Of a stretch of 16,534 nt of DNA, positions 6,784 to 13,176 are shown piece by piece. The notes beneath the pieces were generated by a model. The model saw only the letters and a program-made list of their open reading frames with translations, had not been told where the DNA came from and ran no database searches. Source of the DNA: Collinsella sp. TF05-9AC (lineage in GTDB: Bacteria; Actinomycetota; Coriobacteriia; Coriobacteriales; Coriobacteriaceae); the NCBI RefSeq assembly GCF_003438495.1, contig NZ_QSSH01000001.1, positions 146,817 through 163,350 on the forward strand, given 5' to 3'. Position numbers and translations under genes: made by a program. Every line of letters starts with the position of its first letter. Positions within the stretch are counted from its first letter, which is position 1.

Positions 6784-8013
6784 CTAATCCGTCTCCCGGT
6801 ACACCCAACAGCGCTGCTTGCCGTATGGAGGGCAGAGGCGCTTGTTGCCCGGAACCCATCCGGGGCACTGCGACGAGAGGATCCGGCTGACCATCTTGCA
6901 GTTGGCCTTGGTCTTCTCAAGGTGGAGGGCCTTGTCGAGGATTTCGAACGTGCACATGGGACGGTCGGTGTTGCCGGGGAGATACGCGAGGACCTTCTGC
7001 ACGCAGGGGTCCTCCTCGACAAAACGTCCGCGCTGTGCGGCCGCCTCGACCTCCATCTCGGGCGTGAGGACGGTCGAGAAACGGGGGTCGCCCGTCTTCA
7101 TCCACGTGCGGGCCTCTGCCCATGCCTGCCGGATGGCGGTAGGAAAGCCCTCGTCGAAGACGGACTTCTCCGTGCGCTCGATGCCACAGAGCACCGGGAG
7201 GAAGCGCCTTGCGCCGCTCGTCCGCTCGCGGATGAAGTCGGCCTCGTTCGTGGTGCCGACGAAGACCACGCGCCGGGGAAACGCCTCCGTCCTGCGGCAA
7301 TAGGCCCCTCGGAATTCATCGACCTGACGGGTGACCCCAGCCTTCACGCTCTCGATAGAGCGCTCGGACATGCCGTTGAGCTCGGGAATCTCAATGATCC
7401 ACTTGCCCCGGTTCTGCTCGCCCGTGAGCTTGACGTCGCCGAGGTTGATCACGGAGTCGCTGAAATACTCGTCGCGCATGGCGAGGCCCCTCGCGAAGGA
7501 GGACTTGCCGATGCCTCCGGCACCGCACAGGATGGGCATGTAATCGGCCTTGCAGCCCGGGCTGTAGACGCGGGCGATGCCCTCGCAGAACAAGATGCGC
7601 TCGACCTCCGAGACGTATGCGTTCCTCTCCGCGCCAAGGTAGACATTGAGGAGCGTCCCTACGCGCGGGATGCCGTCCCAGGTGAGGGCATCGAGCATGG
7701 CAACGAGCGGGTCATAGGCGTTGTCCTCGCCGACGATGGTCAGCGCGAGCAGCATGAACTTCTCCTTCTGGAGAGAGATGATCTGCTGGAGGAGGGCGAA
7801 GAGCCGTGCGTCGTCGCTATCGCGCCACCGGCGTTCCTGCGAATCTGCATCCCAGGGCAGGGGCCCAGTCTTGAAGAGCTCGTTCGCGAGACGGTTGTAG
7901 CCGACGTTCAGGGGAAGAGACTTGAGCTCCTCGACAATCTCGTTGACCGTCGGCGGGGAGCGGCGCTCCGGGGACTGCGGCTCGGGGGCGTCGTCGTGCT
8001 TCTGCGTGCCCAT
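6784..8013 (-). CDS. VapE/VirE-type ATPase (virulence-associated E family helicase domain)
   Basis: A 409-residue P-loop ATPase of the VapE/VirE family, related to the superfamily 3-like helicase domain in phage and island replication proteins. Visible features are TWDGIPRV (111-118), SPGCKADYMPILCGAGG (151-167), Walker A GAGGIGKSS (164-172), Walker B-like KWIIEIPELNG (204-214), and FVGTTNEADF (251-260) followed by SGARRFLPV with the Arg pair 269/270. Many family members carry an N-terminal primase; none is seen here, so this is a stand-alone ATPase domain. It probably helps the element replicate after excision, with primase supplied by the host. It begins within the TGATG overlap with the small upstream gene and has a GAGG SD. 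Confidence 0.88.
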   Translation of the reverse strand: MGTQKHDDAPEPQSPERRSPPTVNEIVEELKSLPLNVGYNRLANELFKTGPLPWDADSQERRWRDSDDARLFALLQQIISLQKEKFMLLALTIVGEDNAYDPLVAMLDALTWDGIPRVGTLLNVYLGAERNAYVSEVERILFCEGIARVYSPGCKADYMPILCGAGGIGKSSFARGLAMRDEYFSDSVINLGDVKLTGEQNRGKWIIEIPELNGMSERSIESVKAGVTRQVDEFRGAYCRRTEAFPRRVVFVGTTNEADFIRERTSGARRFLPVLCGIERTEKSVFDEGFPTAIRQAWAEARTWMKTGDPRFSTVLTPEMEVEAAAQRGRFVEEDPCVQKVLAYLPGNTDRPMCTFEILDKALHLEKTKANCKMVSRILSSQCPGWVPGNKRLCPPYGKQRCWVYRETD

Positions 8014-8213
8014 CAGATCGCCTCACAAGAATGGTGACGGCGAGGGCCATTGATGGGGTGGTTCTTGGCGGAGGCGAGTGCTTCGAGCCGGCGGAGGCGA
8101 AGCTCCGTGTCGATAAGGCGCTCGACCAGCTCTTCCTCCGACAAGGGGTGGTCGAGGCGGTAGTCGCGCAAGACGGCGCGGCGTCGGGCGGAATTCATCA
8201 TGCTAAGATTCAT
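8013..8213 (-). CDS. Small charged coiled protein between the RHH and VapE genes
   Basis: A 66-residue protein with no recognised family. The middle (EEELVERLIDTELRLRRLEALA) is a strongly predicted amphipathic helix or coiled coil. Both ends are basic, suggesting a DNA- or partner-binding helper. The ATG at 8213 is well supported by AAGGAGGA about 8 nt upstream. A longer reading from 8243 has no SD. It overlaps the upstream RHH gene by 11 nt, and its stop codon shares a TGATG with the VapE start, so translation of the two is likely coupled. It may act as a regulator of, or accessory to, the ATPase, but only context supports this. Confidence 0.72.
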   Translation of the reverse strand: MNLSMMNSARRRAVLRDYRLDHPLSEEELVERLIDTELRLRRLEALASAKNHPINGPRRHHSCEAI

Positions 8214-8652
8214 CGACAGAGTCCTCCTTACGTGTGGGCTCATGTTTTTGGGCGACGGCCGAGCTTTGGTAGGGGAGGCCGTCGTCCAGACCCAGGTTTG
8301 CGATTAGGGCGTCTTCAAGCTCCACAGGGGAGCGCTCGGGCGCGAACGATCCGGCAAAGGCGGCGAGCGTCTCGAGCGACTCGACGAGCTCGTCGTTCAT
8401 GTCTCCTGCGCGCCGGATACGCCGGAGTTCCGCTACGACAGGTCCCATGCGCTCCTTAACCGCCTTGCGCATGCGGGTGGTTGCGACCACAGTAAAAGTG
8501 CCTTCCAGCAGGCTTCTCGCGATGAAGTCCTGCTTCGACAGACCGCTCAAAGCGACGCGGAGGTCGAGCTGGTCCGCCTCTGCGGGTGACATGCGGAAGG
8601 CGATGGTCTTGCAGCGACGGCGTCCCTTGGCGTCCACAATCGGCCTAGACAT
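8203..8652 (-). CDS. Ribbon-helix-helix DNA-binding protein (second MobC/ParG-like)
   Basis: A 149-residue protein. The N-terminal part has the RHH pattern: strand KTIAFRMS (15-22), helix PAEADQLDLRVALSG (23-37), then SKQDFIARSLLEG (39-51). A basic helical region (60-82) and an acidic, disordered C-terminus follow. Proteins of this pattern in mobile elements are annotated as MobC-like or as element regulators. Its place between the integrase and VapE genes suggests a role in controlling excision or replication rather than being a second relaxosome subunit. GAGGTGAT precedes the ATG, and it overlaps the integrase stop codon by 8 nt. It differs clearly in sequence from the MobC-like protein in front of the relaxase. 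Confidence 0.72.
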   Translation of the reverse strand: MSRPIVDAKGRRRCKTIAFRMSPAEADQLDLRVALSGLSKQDFIARSLLEGTFTVVATTRMRKAVKERMGPVVAELRRIRRAGDMNDELVESLETLAAFAGSFAPERSPVELEDALIANLGLDDGLPYQSSAVAQKHEPTRKEDSVDES

Positions 8653-9709
8653 CCGACATCACCTCGTCCAGCGCCTCCACGAGGTCGTGCTGGGTCGAGG
8701 GGAAGAGATGCGAATACATCTCCGTGACCTCGGCGGTCTCGTGACCCATGCGGTCGGCGATTGCCGTGGGCGAGTAGCCGCTGTTGATGAGCGCACTGAC
8801 GTGCGAGTGGCGGATGTCGTGGATGCGGATGCGCTTCACGCCCGAGAGCTCGCAACCCCTCTTCATCTCATGCGACAACGCGTGCTTCGTGACGGGGAAG
8901 AGCCGGTCGGTAGGGGCGATCTCGGGATGTGTCGACAGATAATCACGCAGCTCCTCACGAAGGAGGCTCGGCATGACGATGTCCCGCTTCGAGGCGCGCG
9001 TCTTGGGTGGACCGATAACGTCCTCGCCCTTGATGCGGGCGTAGGAATGACGGATACGGATAACGTTGAGATTGAAGTCGATGTCTTCCGGACGGAGGGC
9101 GAGGAGCTCGCCCTCGCGACAGCCCGAGAGGTAGAGCGTGAGGAATGCAAGGTAGATGAGCGGCTTGTCCTCGATGGCCTGGGAGAAGCGCTTGAACTCG
9201 GCAGGGGTCCAGTAGAGCATCTCCTTCTCGGGGCGCTTGGAGCCGACCTTTCCCGCCGCCAACATGGGATTCTGGGGCAGGCGGTAGAATCGGACGGCGT
9301 GGTTGAAGATGGCTGAGAACTGGTTGCAGATGGTGTGGAGATAGCTCTGCGACAGGTTCTGCTCAAGGAGCCAATTCTCCCAACGCACCACGTCCGCAGC
9401 CTTGACGTCACAAAGGCGCATGGGGCCAAAAATGGGCAGGATGTACTTGTCGATAATGGCATCCTTGGTGAGCCTGGTGCCGACTCGCAGTCGAGGGTAG
9501 ATGTCACGTGCGTACATGGTTTTGACGAAGGCCTCGACGGTGACCTCGACACGCTCGTCGCAGGAGGCGAGGAAGTCGCGCTCCCAAGCCACAGCCTCCT
9601 TCTTGGAGGCGAACCCGCGCTTCGTCTTCTTATGACGCTCGCCCATAGAGTTGCGATACCAAGCCTCGACTGTCCAGGTCCCGCGCTTCTTGTCGCGGCT
9701 AACCGACAT
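8645..9709 (-). CDS. int: Tyrosine recombinase / integrase of the mobile element
   Basis: A 354-residue site-specific recombinase of the phage/Tn916-type integrase family. It has an N-terminal arm-binding region (about 5-50, RGTWTVEAWYRNSMGE), a core-binding domain (about 55-145) and a catalytic domain with all expected residues: Arg198 (SGCREGEL), Lys236 (PPKTRASKR), His297 and Arg300 (HDIRHSH), His323 (MGHETAEVT) and nucleophile Tyr332 (MYSHLF). It is full length and looks active. It would integrate and excise the element at att sites that I could not locate. The start overlaps the xis stop codon by 11 nt, with a modest AAGGTGG further upstream. Unusually, replication and mobilization genes follow it on the same strand, so the attachment site is not directly downstream of int. 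Confidence 0.95.
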   Translation of the reverse strand: MSVSRDKKRGTWTVEAWYRNSMGERHKKTKRGFASKKEAVAWERDFLASCDERVEVTVEAFVKTMYARDIYPRLRVGTRLTKDAIIDKYILPIFGPMRLCDVKAADVVRWENWLLEQNLSQSYLHTICNQFSAIFNHAVRFYRLPQNPMLAAGKVGSKRPEKEMLYWTPAEFKRFSQAIEDKPLIYLAFLTLYLSGCREGELLALRPEDIDFNLNVIRIRHSYARIKGEDVIGPPKTRASKRDIVMPSLLREELRDYLSTHPEIAPTDRLFPVTKHALSHEMKRGCELSGVKRIRIHDIRHSHVSALINSGYSPTAIADRMGHETAEVTEMYSHLFPSTQHDLVEALDEVMSDV

Positions 9710-9908
9710 GGGCCATCGCCACCTTCTGCTTAGAAGGGGTGGAGAGAAGGCGTGCCTCGAAATACGAGCGCTGGACCTTCCCGGGGATGGTCATGATCCC
9801 CTGAGCTGCAAGCTCTGCATTCAAAGTCTTGATCAGCTTGAACGAATAGGACTTGCTCATGCCCGTGATCTCGGCAACCTCCTCCGCGCCGATAAGCTGA
9901 CGTGTCAT
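9699..9908 (-). CDS. xis: Excisionase-like small helix-turn-helix protein
   Basis: A 69-residue basic protein with a winged-HTH/MerR-like N-terminus (IGAEEVAEITGMSKSYSFKL, residues 6-25). Next is a helix (26-37) and a short beta-wing-like IPGKVQRSYFEARLL. This layout and its place directly before int, overlapping by 11 nt, are typical of recombination directionality factors or helix-turn-helix proteins of Gram-positive integrative elements. The start is firm: AAAGGAG about 7 nt before the ATG. It is the first gene of the long leftward operon, so its promoter in the spacer to the right probably sets expression of int and everything beyond. Function as Xis is inferred from context. Confidence 0.78.
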   Translation of the reverse strand: MTRQLIGAEEVAEITGMSKSYSFKLIKTLNAELAAQGIMTIPGKVQRSYFEARLLSTPSKQKVAMAHVG

Positions 9909-10099
9909 ATGTAGTCTCCTTTCCAGGGTGGGGCACCGGTTGCCCCCTTGTCTTGATTATGTCCAAAAAAAGCATCAAGTGCTACAAAAATTAGAAATTG
10001 GCTTCAATCTTGCTGCGAAAGTCGCATCTAATACATTTTCTGCACACATAAGGTTTCACGTGTACACTTGAGGCAACTATTTGTTGGAGGTGTATTTGG
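9909..10099. promoter_or_regulatory. Divergent AT-rich control region between xis and the tandem-HTH gene
   Basis: A 191-nt noncoding spacer between divergent genes, much more AT-rich than the element to its left. It holds a 6-bp stem GGGGCA/TGCCCC (9930-9946) in the xis leader, a TGCGA/TCGCA dyad (10014-10026) and an ACGTGTACAC region near 10050. Promoters for both directions must lie here. A rightward TTGCTG-N16-TACATT is possible, but I saw no strong consensus. Confidence 0.4.
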
Positions 10100-11236
10100 A
10101 TGACTGCCGTCGACTGCGTCGGTGCAATTTCGGAAGCTTTGTCGTCATATGTGGTCGATAGGGAATGGGAACAGACGAGTAAACGCTGGGGAAGGCAGCA
10201 GCTGTCTCAGAAGCTGCTTCGTCTTCGTTCGACGCGAAAATGGACTCGAAAGGTGGCCGCGCAGGCAGCGGGAATCCCGGAATCGGCCTTAAGAAATTAC
10301 GAGCTGATGAAGTCCGCCCCGAAGGAGGAGCATTTGGATAGACTTGCGAACGCTTTCGGAATACGGGCCGAGTCGCTGCACTATTACGACTTCAGTGATA
10401 CGGATCTGATTGCTCAGGCTTTTTTCCAATTCGCCGCGACATACGGATTCGAGCCTGTTGCAAACGAGCACTATTCTGCGCTCAAGCCGACCTCGCCCTT
10501 CATGAAGGCGTTTCTAAAAAAGTGGGCCGCTCAGTATGCTCAGATCGAGAGCGACTCCGACCGAGACGACTATGAAAGATGGAAGGACAACTACGCAGCA
10601 GACTTTGATCCGTCCCAGTTTCCCCTTCGATATGAATATGATCCGCGAGAGTCCTGGGTGCCGATTACGCCCTGGCAAAATAGGATGCAGTCCAAGAAGC
10701 TGCCAGAGCTAAGGGCGCGGTGTACCCCTGCAAAGACCCAGCTGGATTTGGCCCGAGAGGCCGATCTCTCCCTCGCAACGCTACGTTCGTATGAGCAGGG
10801 GGCTAGGGTGCCGAAATATGCGGCGCTTCAAAAACTGTCCAGCGCTCTTGAGGTGAAGAGGGGAGCGCTTGTATTTACCGATTTCGGTAGTCCTGTTCAA
10901 GCTGCTCATGCGCTATTTCAGCTCTCGGCTTCATATGGATTGATTCCGGTTCAGCTGGAAGAGGGGCCGGCGCTTCTAGCGAGAGCGCCTGTTCCCGACT
11001 CTTTTCTTTTTGAATGGGCGAAGAGGTATGAAACGCGCGTGAAGCGGGCCGATGAATACGACGAATGGCTTGATCAGTTCGACTATTTCGAGCACGATAG
11101 GTCCGATGGCTATGTCGAGAAGTTCCGGCAGCATGAGATACGCCAACCGAACGGTTCATCGCTTATTGACGGCTATGTCTATAGCGATTTCTGTCCCTTT
11201 GACGAGCGATTTAAGAAGGGGTATGCCCTGCCCTAA
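10100..11236 (+). CDS. Tandem-duplicated HTH protein (two XRE-like domains)
   Basis: A 378-residue protein built from two copies of one unit about 164 residues long. Each unit has an XRE-like HTH (about 34-93 and 199-258), then a conserved aromatic motif (FFQFAATYGFEPV at 108-120; LFQLSASYGLIPV at 272-284), a helix with FLKKWA or FEWAKRY, and an acidic end (DDYERWKDNY; DEYDEWLDQF). No enzymatic motif is visible. Two HTH units in one chain could bind a repeated operator without dimerising. GGAGG lies 9 nt before the ATG. It diverges from xis and is the best candidate regulator of the element's operon, though a different function cannot be excluded. Its lower GC suggests a separate origin. Confidence 0.78.
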   Translation: MTAVDCVGAISEALSSYVVDREWEQTSKRWGRQQLSQKLLRLRSTRKWTRKVAAQAAGIPESALRNYELMKSAPKEEHLDRLANAFGIRAESLHYYDFSDTDLIAQAFFQFAATYGFEPVANEHYSALKPTSPFMKAFLKKWAAQYAQIESDSDRDDYERWKDNYAADFDPSQFPLRYEYDPRESWVPITPWQNRMQSKKLPELRARCTPAKTQLDLAREADLSLATLRSYEQGARVPKYAALQKLSSALEVKRGALVFTDFGSPVQAAHALFQLSASYGLIPVQLEEGPALLARAPVPDSFLFEWAKRYETRVKRADEYDEWLDQFDYFEHDRSDGYVEKFRQHEIRQPNGSSLIDGYVYSDFCPFDERFKKGYALP

Positions 11237-11310
11237 TTGTGGTCAGATTAGCCGGCGTGAGGACCAAATGAGTATCAAACGGCGATGGGAGAATGCCTGA
11301 TAGAACGGAC

Positions 11311-11331
11311 TGAGGCAAAACGAGCGCCTCA
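11311..11331 (+). terminator. Weak terminator-like hairpin after the tandem-HTH gene
   Basis: TGAGGC (11311-11316) pairs with GCCTCA (11326-11331) around a 9-nt loop, followed by only three Ts. It lies 75 nt after the stop codon at 11236. It is a possible terminator, but weak. Confidence 0.3.
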
Positions 11332-11363
11332 TTTACCTGCGGCACCCGTTATCGAGTGGGAGT

Positions 11364-11392
11364 AGAACAGACGTTCGATTCTATGCTATAGT
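11364..11392 (+). promoter_or_regulatory. Extended -10 promoter
   Basis: TATAGT (11387-11392) is preceded by TG at 11384-11385, making an extended -10. AGAACA (11364-11369) is a partial -35 at 17-nt spacing. Transcription would start near 11398, directly at a strong hairpin and ahead of the GyrI-like fragment. Confidence 0.5.
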
Positions 11393-11398
11393 GTTTGC

Positions 11399-11434
11399 CA
11401 ATGGGCGCGGCATCTTCCGAATCCGCGCCCATTG
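11399..11434 (+). repeat. Perfect 12-bp hairpin at a predicted transcript start
   Basis: CAATGGGCGCGG (11399-11410) pairs perfectly with CCGCGCCCATTG (11423-11434) around a 12-nt loop. With no T-run it is not an intrinsic terminator. It would form the extreme 5' end of RNA from the extended -10 promoter, possibly as a stabilising cap or small-RNA structure. Alternatively it is a DNA dyad. An 18-codon leader frame (ATG 11401 to TGA 11454) runs through it. Confidence 0.55.
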
Positions 11435-11620
11435 CTATACGGGCCTTACGATGACGAGCTGACGATCATAGGCGCCATGCGTGCATTTGCGGCGGAACGG
11501 GGATATGCGCCCGACTTCTCCGAATCCCGCCTCTGTCACGAGATTTACCTCTCCGACCCGCGCAAGTACGCGCCGGAGAAGCTCAAGACCGTGATTCGCC
11601 ATCCCATCAAGCCGATTTAG
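11432..11620 (+). pseudogene. C-terminal fragment of a GyrI-like effector-binding domain
   Basis: The 62 residues up to the stop codon at 11620 match the end of the GyrI-like/AraC effector-binding fold. YGPYDD corresponds to the usual HxGPYxxL turn, then comes a helix with AFAAERGYAPDF (WAEENGY-like). EIYLSDPRKYAPEKLKTVIRHPI corresponds to the family's E-x-Y-x-x-DP...L-x-T-x-I-x-x-P ending. A full domain is about 150 residues, usually behind a MerR or AraC DNA-binding domain, so more than half is missing. The only start in frame is a TTG without an SD. The 5' part has probably been lost at a rearrangement junction and replaced by the promoter/hairpin segment. Expression of a small protein is possible but unlikely. 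Confidence 0.6.
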
Positions 11621-11630
11621 CGAAACGAGC

Positions 11631-11652
11631 GCCGCCGTGCGGTCCGGCTTTT
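11631..11652 (+). terminator. Possible terminator after the GyrI-like fragment
   Basis: A short GC stem (GCCG 11631-11634 with CGGC 11645-11648, or the alternative CCGC/GCGG inside it) is followed by TTTT, 10 nt after the stop codon. The stem is short and the T-run brief, so this is a weak call. Confidence 0.3.
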
Positions 11653-11694
11653 GGGGTTTATCAATTGGTAGTCCGCGTCGATCGAGCAAGCTGC

Positions 11695-11710
11695 CCTGCC
11701 TCCCGGCAGG
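11695..11710. repeat. 6-bp hairpin CCTGCC/GGCAGG
   Basis: CCTGCC (11695-11700) and GGCAGG (11705-11710) are perfectly complementary around TCCC. It lies in the 201-nt spacer upstream of the ATPase gene, before its candidate promoter. Role unknown. Confidence 0.4.
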
Positions 11711-11750
11711 TGCGTAATCCCCTTGGTCGATCCGTCTCGAGGTGCGCTCT

Positions 11751-11815
11751 TTGCTCATCTTGTGGCGTGGAGTTACGATACTCCTAAAAGTGTAACCAGA
11801 TTCGAGTTTTAGGAG
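11751..11815 (+). promoter_or_regulatory. Promoter and SD-overlapping inverted repeat of the ATPase gene
   Basis: TTGCTC (11751-11756) and TACGAT (11774-11779) are 17 nt apart, a plausible promoter. A perfect 9-bp inverted repeat, CTCCTAAAA (11781-11789) and TTTTAGGAG (11807-11815), ends in the SD sequence AGGAG (11811-11815). GGAGT (11769-11773) can pair instead with ACTCC (11780-11784). It may be an operator over the start site or, if transcription starts further upstream, a switch that hides the SD. Confidence 0.45.
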
Positions 11816-11821
11816 CAGCTT

Positions 11822-13087
11822 TTGAAGGGTGGCAGACTCAGGAACCGCGATAGATACCTCGAGGAGGCGATGCTCTTCCGTGACACCGACCTCATCAAGG
11901 TGATCACGGGCGTGCGCAGGTGCGGCAAGTCGAGCCTTCTCGATCTAATTAGGATGGCCGTCGAGTCTGAAGGAGTCGCTGGCCGCGGCTTTGTGAGCGT
12001 CAACCTGGAAAGCAAGGGTACGGGCATCAAGACGGAGGACCAGCTTTATGATTACGTTCGCGGGCGCCTGTCGGACAAGGGCCGCACCTACGTTTTCATA
12101 GACGAGCCCCAGAGAATCGATGGCTGGCAGGATGCGGTCAACGCAATGAGGATCGACTTCGATTGCGACATCTACCTCACGGGCTCGAATGCGTATCTTC
12201 TCTCGAGCGAGCTGGCCACCTATCTCTCCGGGCGCTACGTAGAGGTAAAGATGCTGCCCCTGTCCTTCTCCGAGTTCGCCGACTTCTGCGGAATCGAGTT
12301 CGTATCGGGAACTTCGGTGGCTCTCACTCCCGAGGGGGATCCCGTTCTCTTCGACGACATGCTTACTCGTTACCTTGAGTACGGGGGCATGCCAGCCATC
12401 GCATCCCTCTCGACGACCCAGGCGCAGCACTCGGCGTACATGTCCGGCGTCTACGAAGCCATCGCCGTGCGTGATATTGTCAACCGTGAGCGCGGGAAGG
12501 GCAAAAGTGCGGTGACTGACCCTTCCCTGCTGCGCCATGTGGCCGAATTCCTGGCGGACAACATCGGCAACGAGTGCTCGTCGAGTCGAATCGCCGGCGC
12601 GTTAACTTCTGCGGGGCCGAAGACCACGAACAAGACCGTTTCCTCGTATGTGGGTGCGCTTGAGGAGGCCTTCCTGTTCTATCGTGCCACGCGTTACGAT
12701 TTGCACGGCAAGGCGCTCCTCAAGACGAACCCAAAGGAGTACATCGTCGACACCGGCTTCAGGACCTGGATGGCCGGCTATAGGGTCACGGATACTGGCC
12801 GTCTGTTCGAGAACGCCGTGTATCTCCAGCTGCTCTACGAAGGATGGAGCGTGCATGTGGGCAAGCTCTATGGCAAGGAAGTCGACTTCGTTGCGACGAA
12901 GGACGGGCGCGTGCTCTACGTGCAGGCGACTGACGAGATGTTCGCAAGCGAGACCAGGGAGCGAGAGATCGCCCCTCTGAAGTCGATACGAGACAACCAC
13001 GAGAAGATCGTGGTCGTGAGGCAGGGTTCCTACGACACGGATATCGACGGCATCCGCATCGTGAGCGCGAGGGACTTTTTCCTCTAG
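11822..13087 (+). CDS. AAA_14/DUF4143 family ATPase
   Basis: A 421-residue protein of the widespread AAA_14-DUF4143 family, whose function is not settled. Walker A is GVRRCGKSS (30-38) and Walker B is YVFIDE (90-95), followed by PQRIDGWQDAV. The sensor-like YLTGSNAYLL (118-127), the LSGRY Arg (138) and the LPLSFSEF motif (145-152) are all typical. The C-terminal domain (about 210-421) contains GKEVDFVATKDGRVLYVQAT (about 351-370), which resembles a PD-(D/E)XK-type fold with Gln in place of Glu. TTG at 11822 is chosen because AGGAG lies 6 nt upstream and the family normally begins just this far before the P-loop. It is complete, with no frameshift. It may be part of a defence or regulatory unit, but such genes often stand alone. 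Confidence 0.88.
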   Translation: MKGGRLRNRDRYLEEAMLFRDTDLIKVITGVRRCGKSSLLDLIRMAVESEGVAGRGFVSVNLESKGTGIKTEDQLYDYVRGRLSDKGRTYVFIDEPQRIDGWQDAVNAMRIDFDCDIYLTGSNAYLLSSELATYLSGRYVEVKMLPLSFSEFADFCGIEFVSGTSVALTPEGDPVLFDDMLTRYLEYGGMPAIASLSTTQAQHSAYMSGVYEAIAVRDIVNRERGKGKSAVTDPSLLRHVAEFLADNIGNECSSSRIAGALTSAGPKTTNKTVSSYVGALEEAFLFYRATRYDLHGKALLKTNPKEYIVDTGFRTWMAGYRVTDTGRLFENAVYLQLLYEGWSVHVGKLYGKEVDFVATKDGRVLYVQATDEMFASETREREIAPLKSIRDNHEKIVVVRQGSYDTDIDGIRIVSARDFFL

Positions 13088-13176
13088 GGCCATGCGATTC
13101 ATCGCGAGGCAGTTAGGTCAAGTGAGAAACATGCCTGACATCGGTTTGCTGACGATCTAAAACAGTAAGGAGAAGC

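Noticed and set aside
6748..8037. Open frame of 429 codons on the plus strand
   Set aside because: It lies antisense to the VapE-like gene, which has all family motifs and an SD. High GC produces long shadow frames; the product looks like biased-composition noise.
8399..9316. Open frame of 305 codons on the plus strand
   Set aside because: Antisense to the integrase and RHH genes, with no SD and no recognisable motifs.
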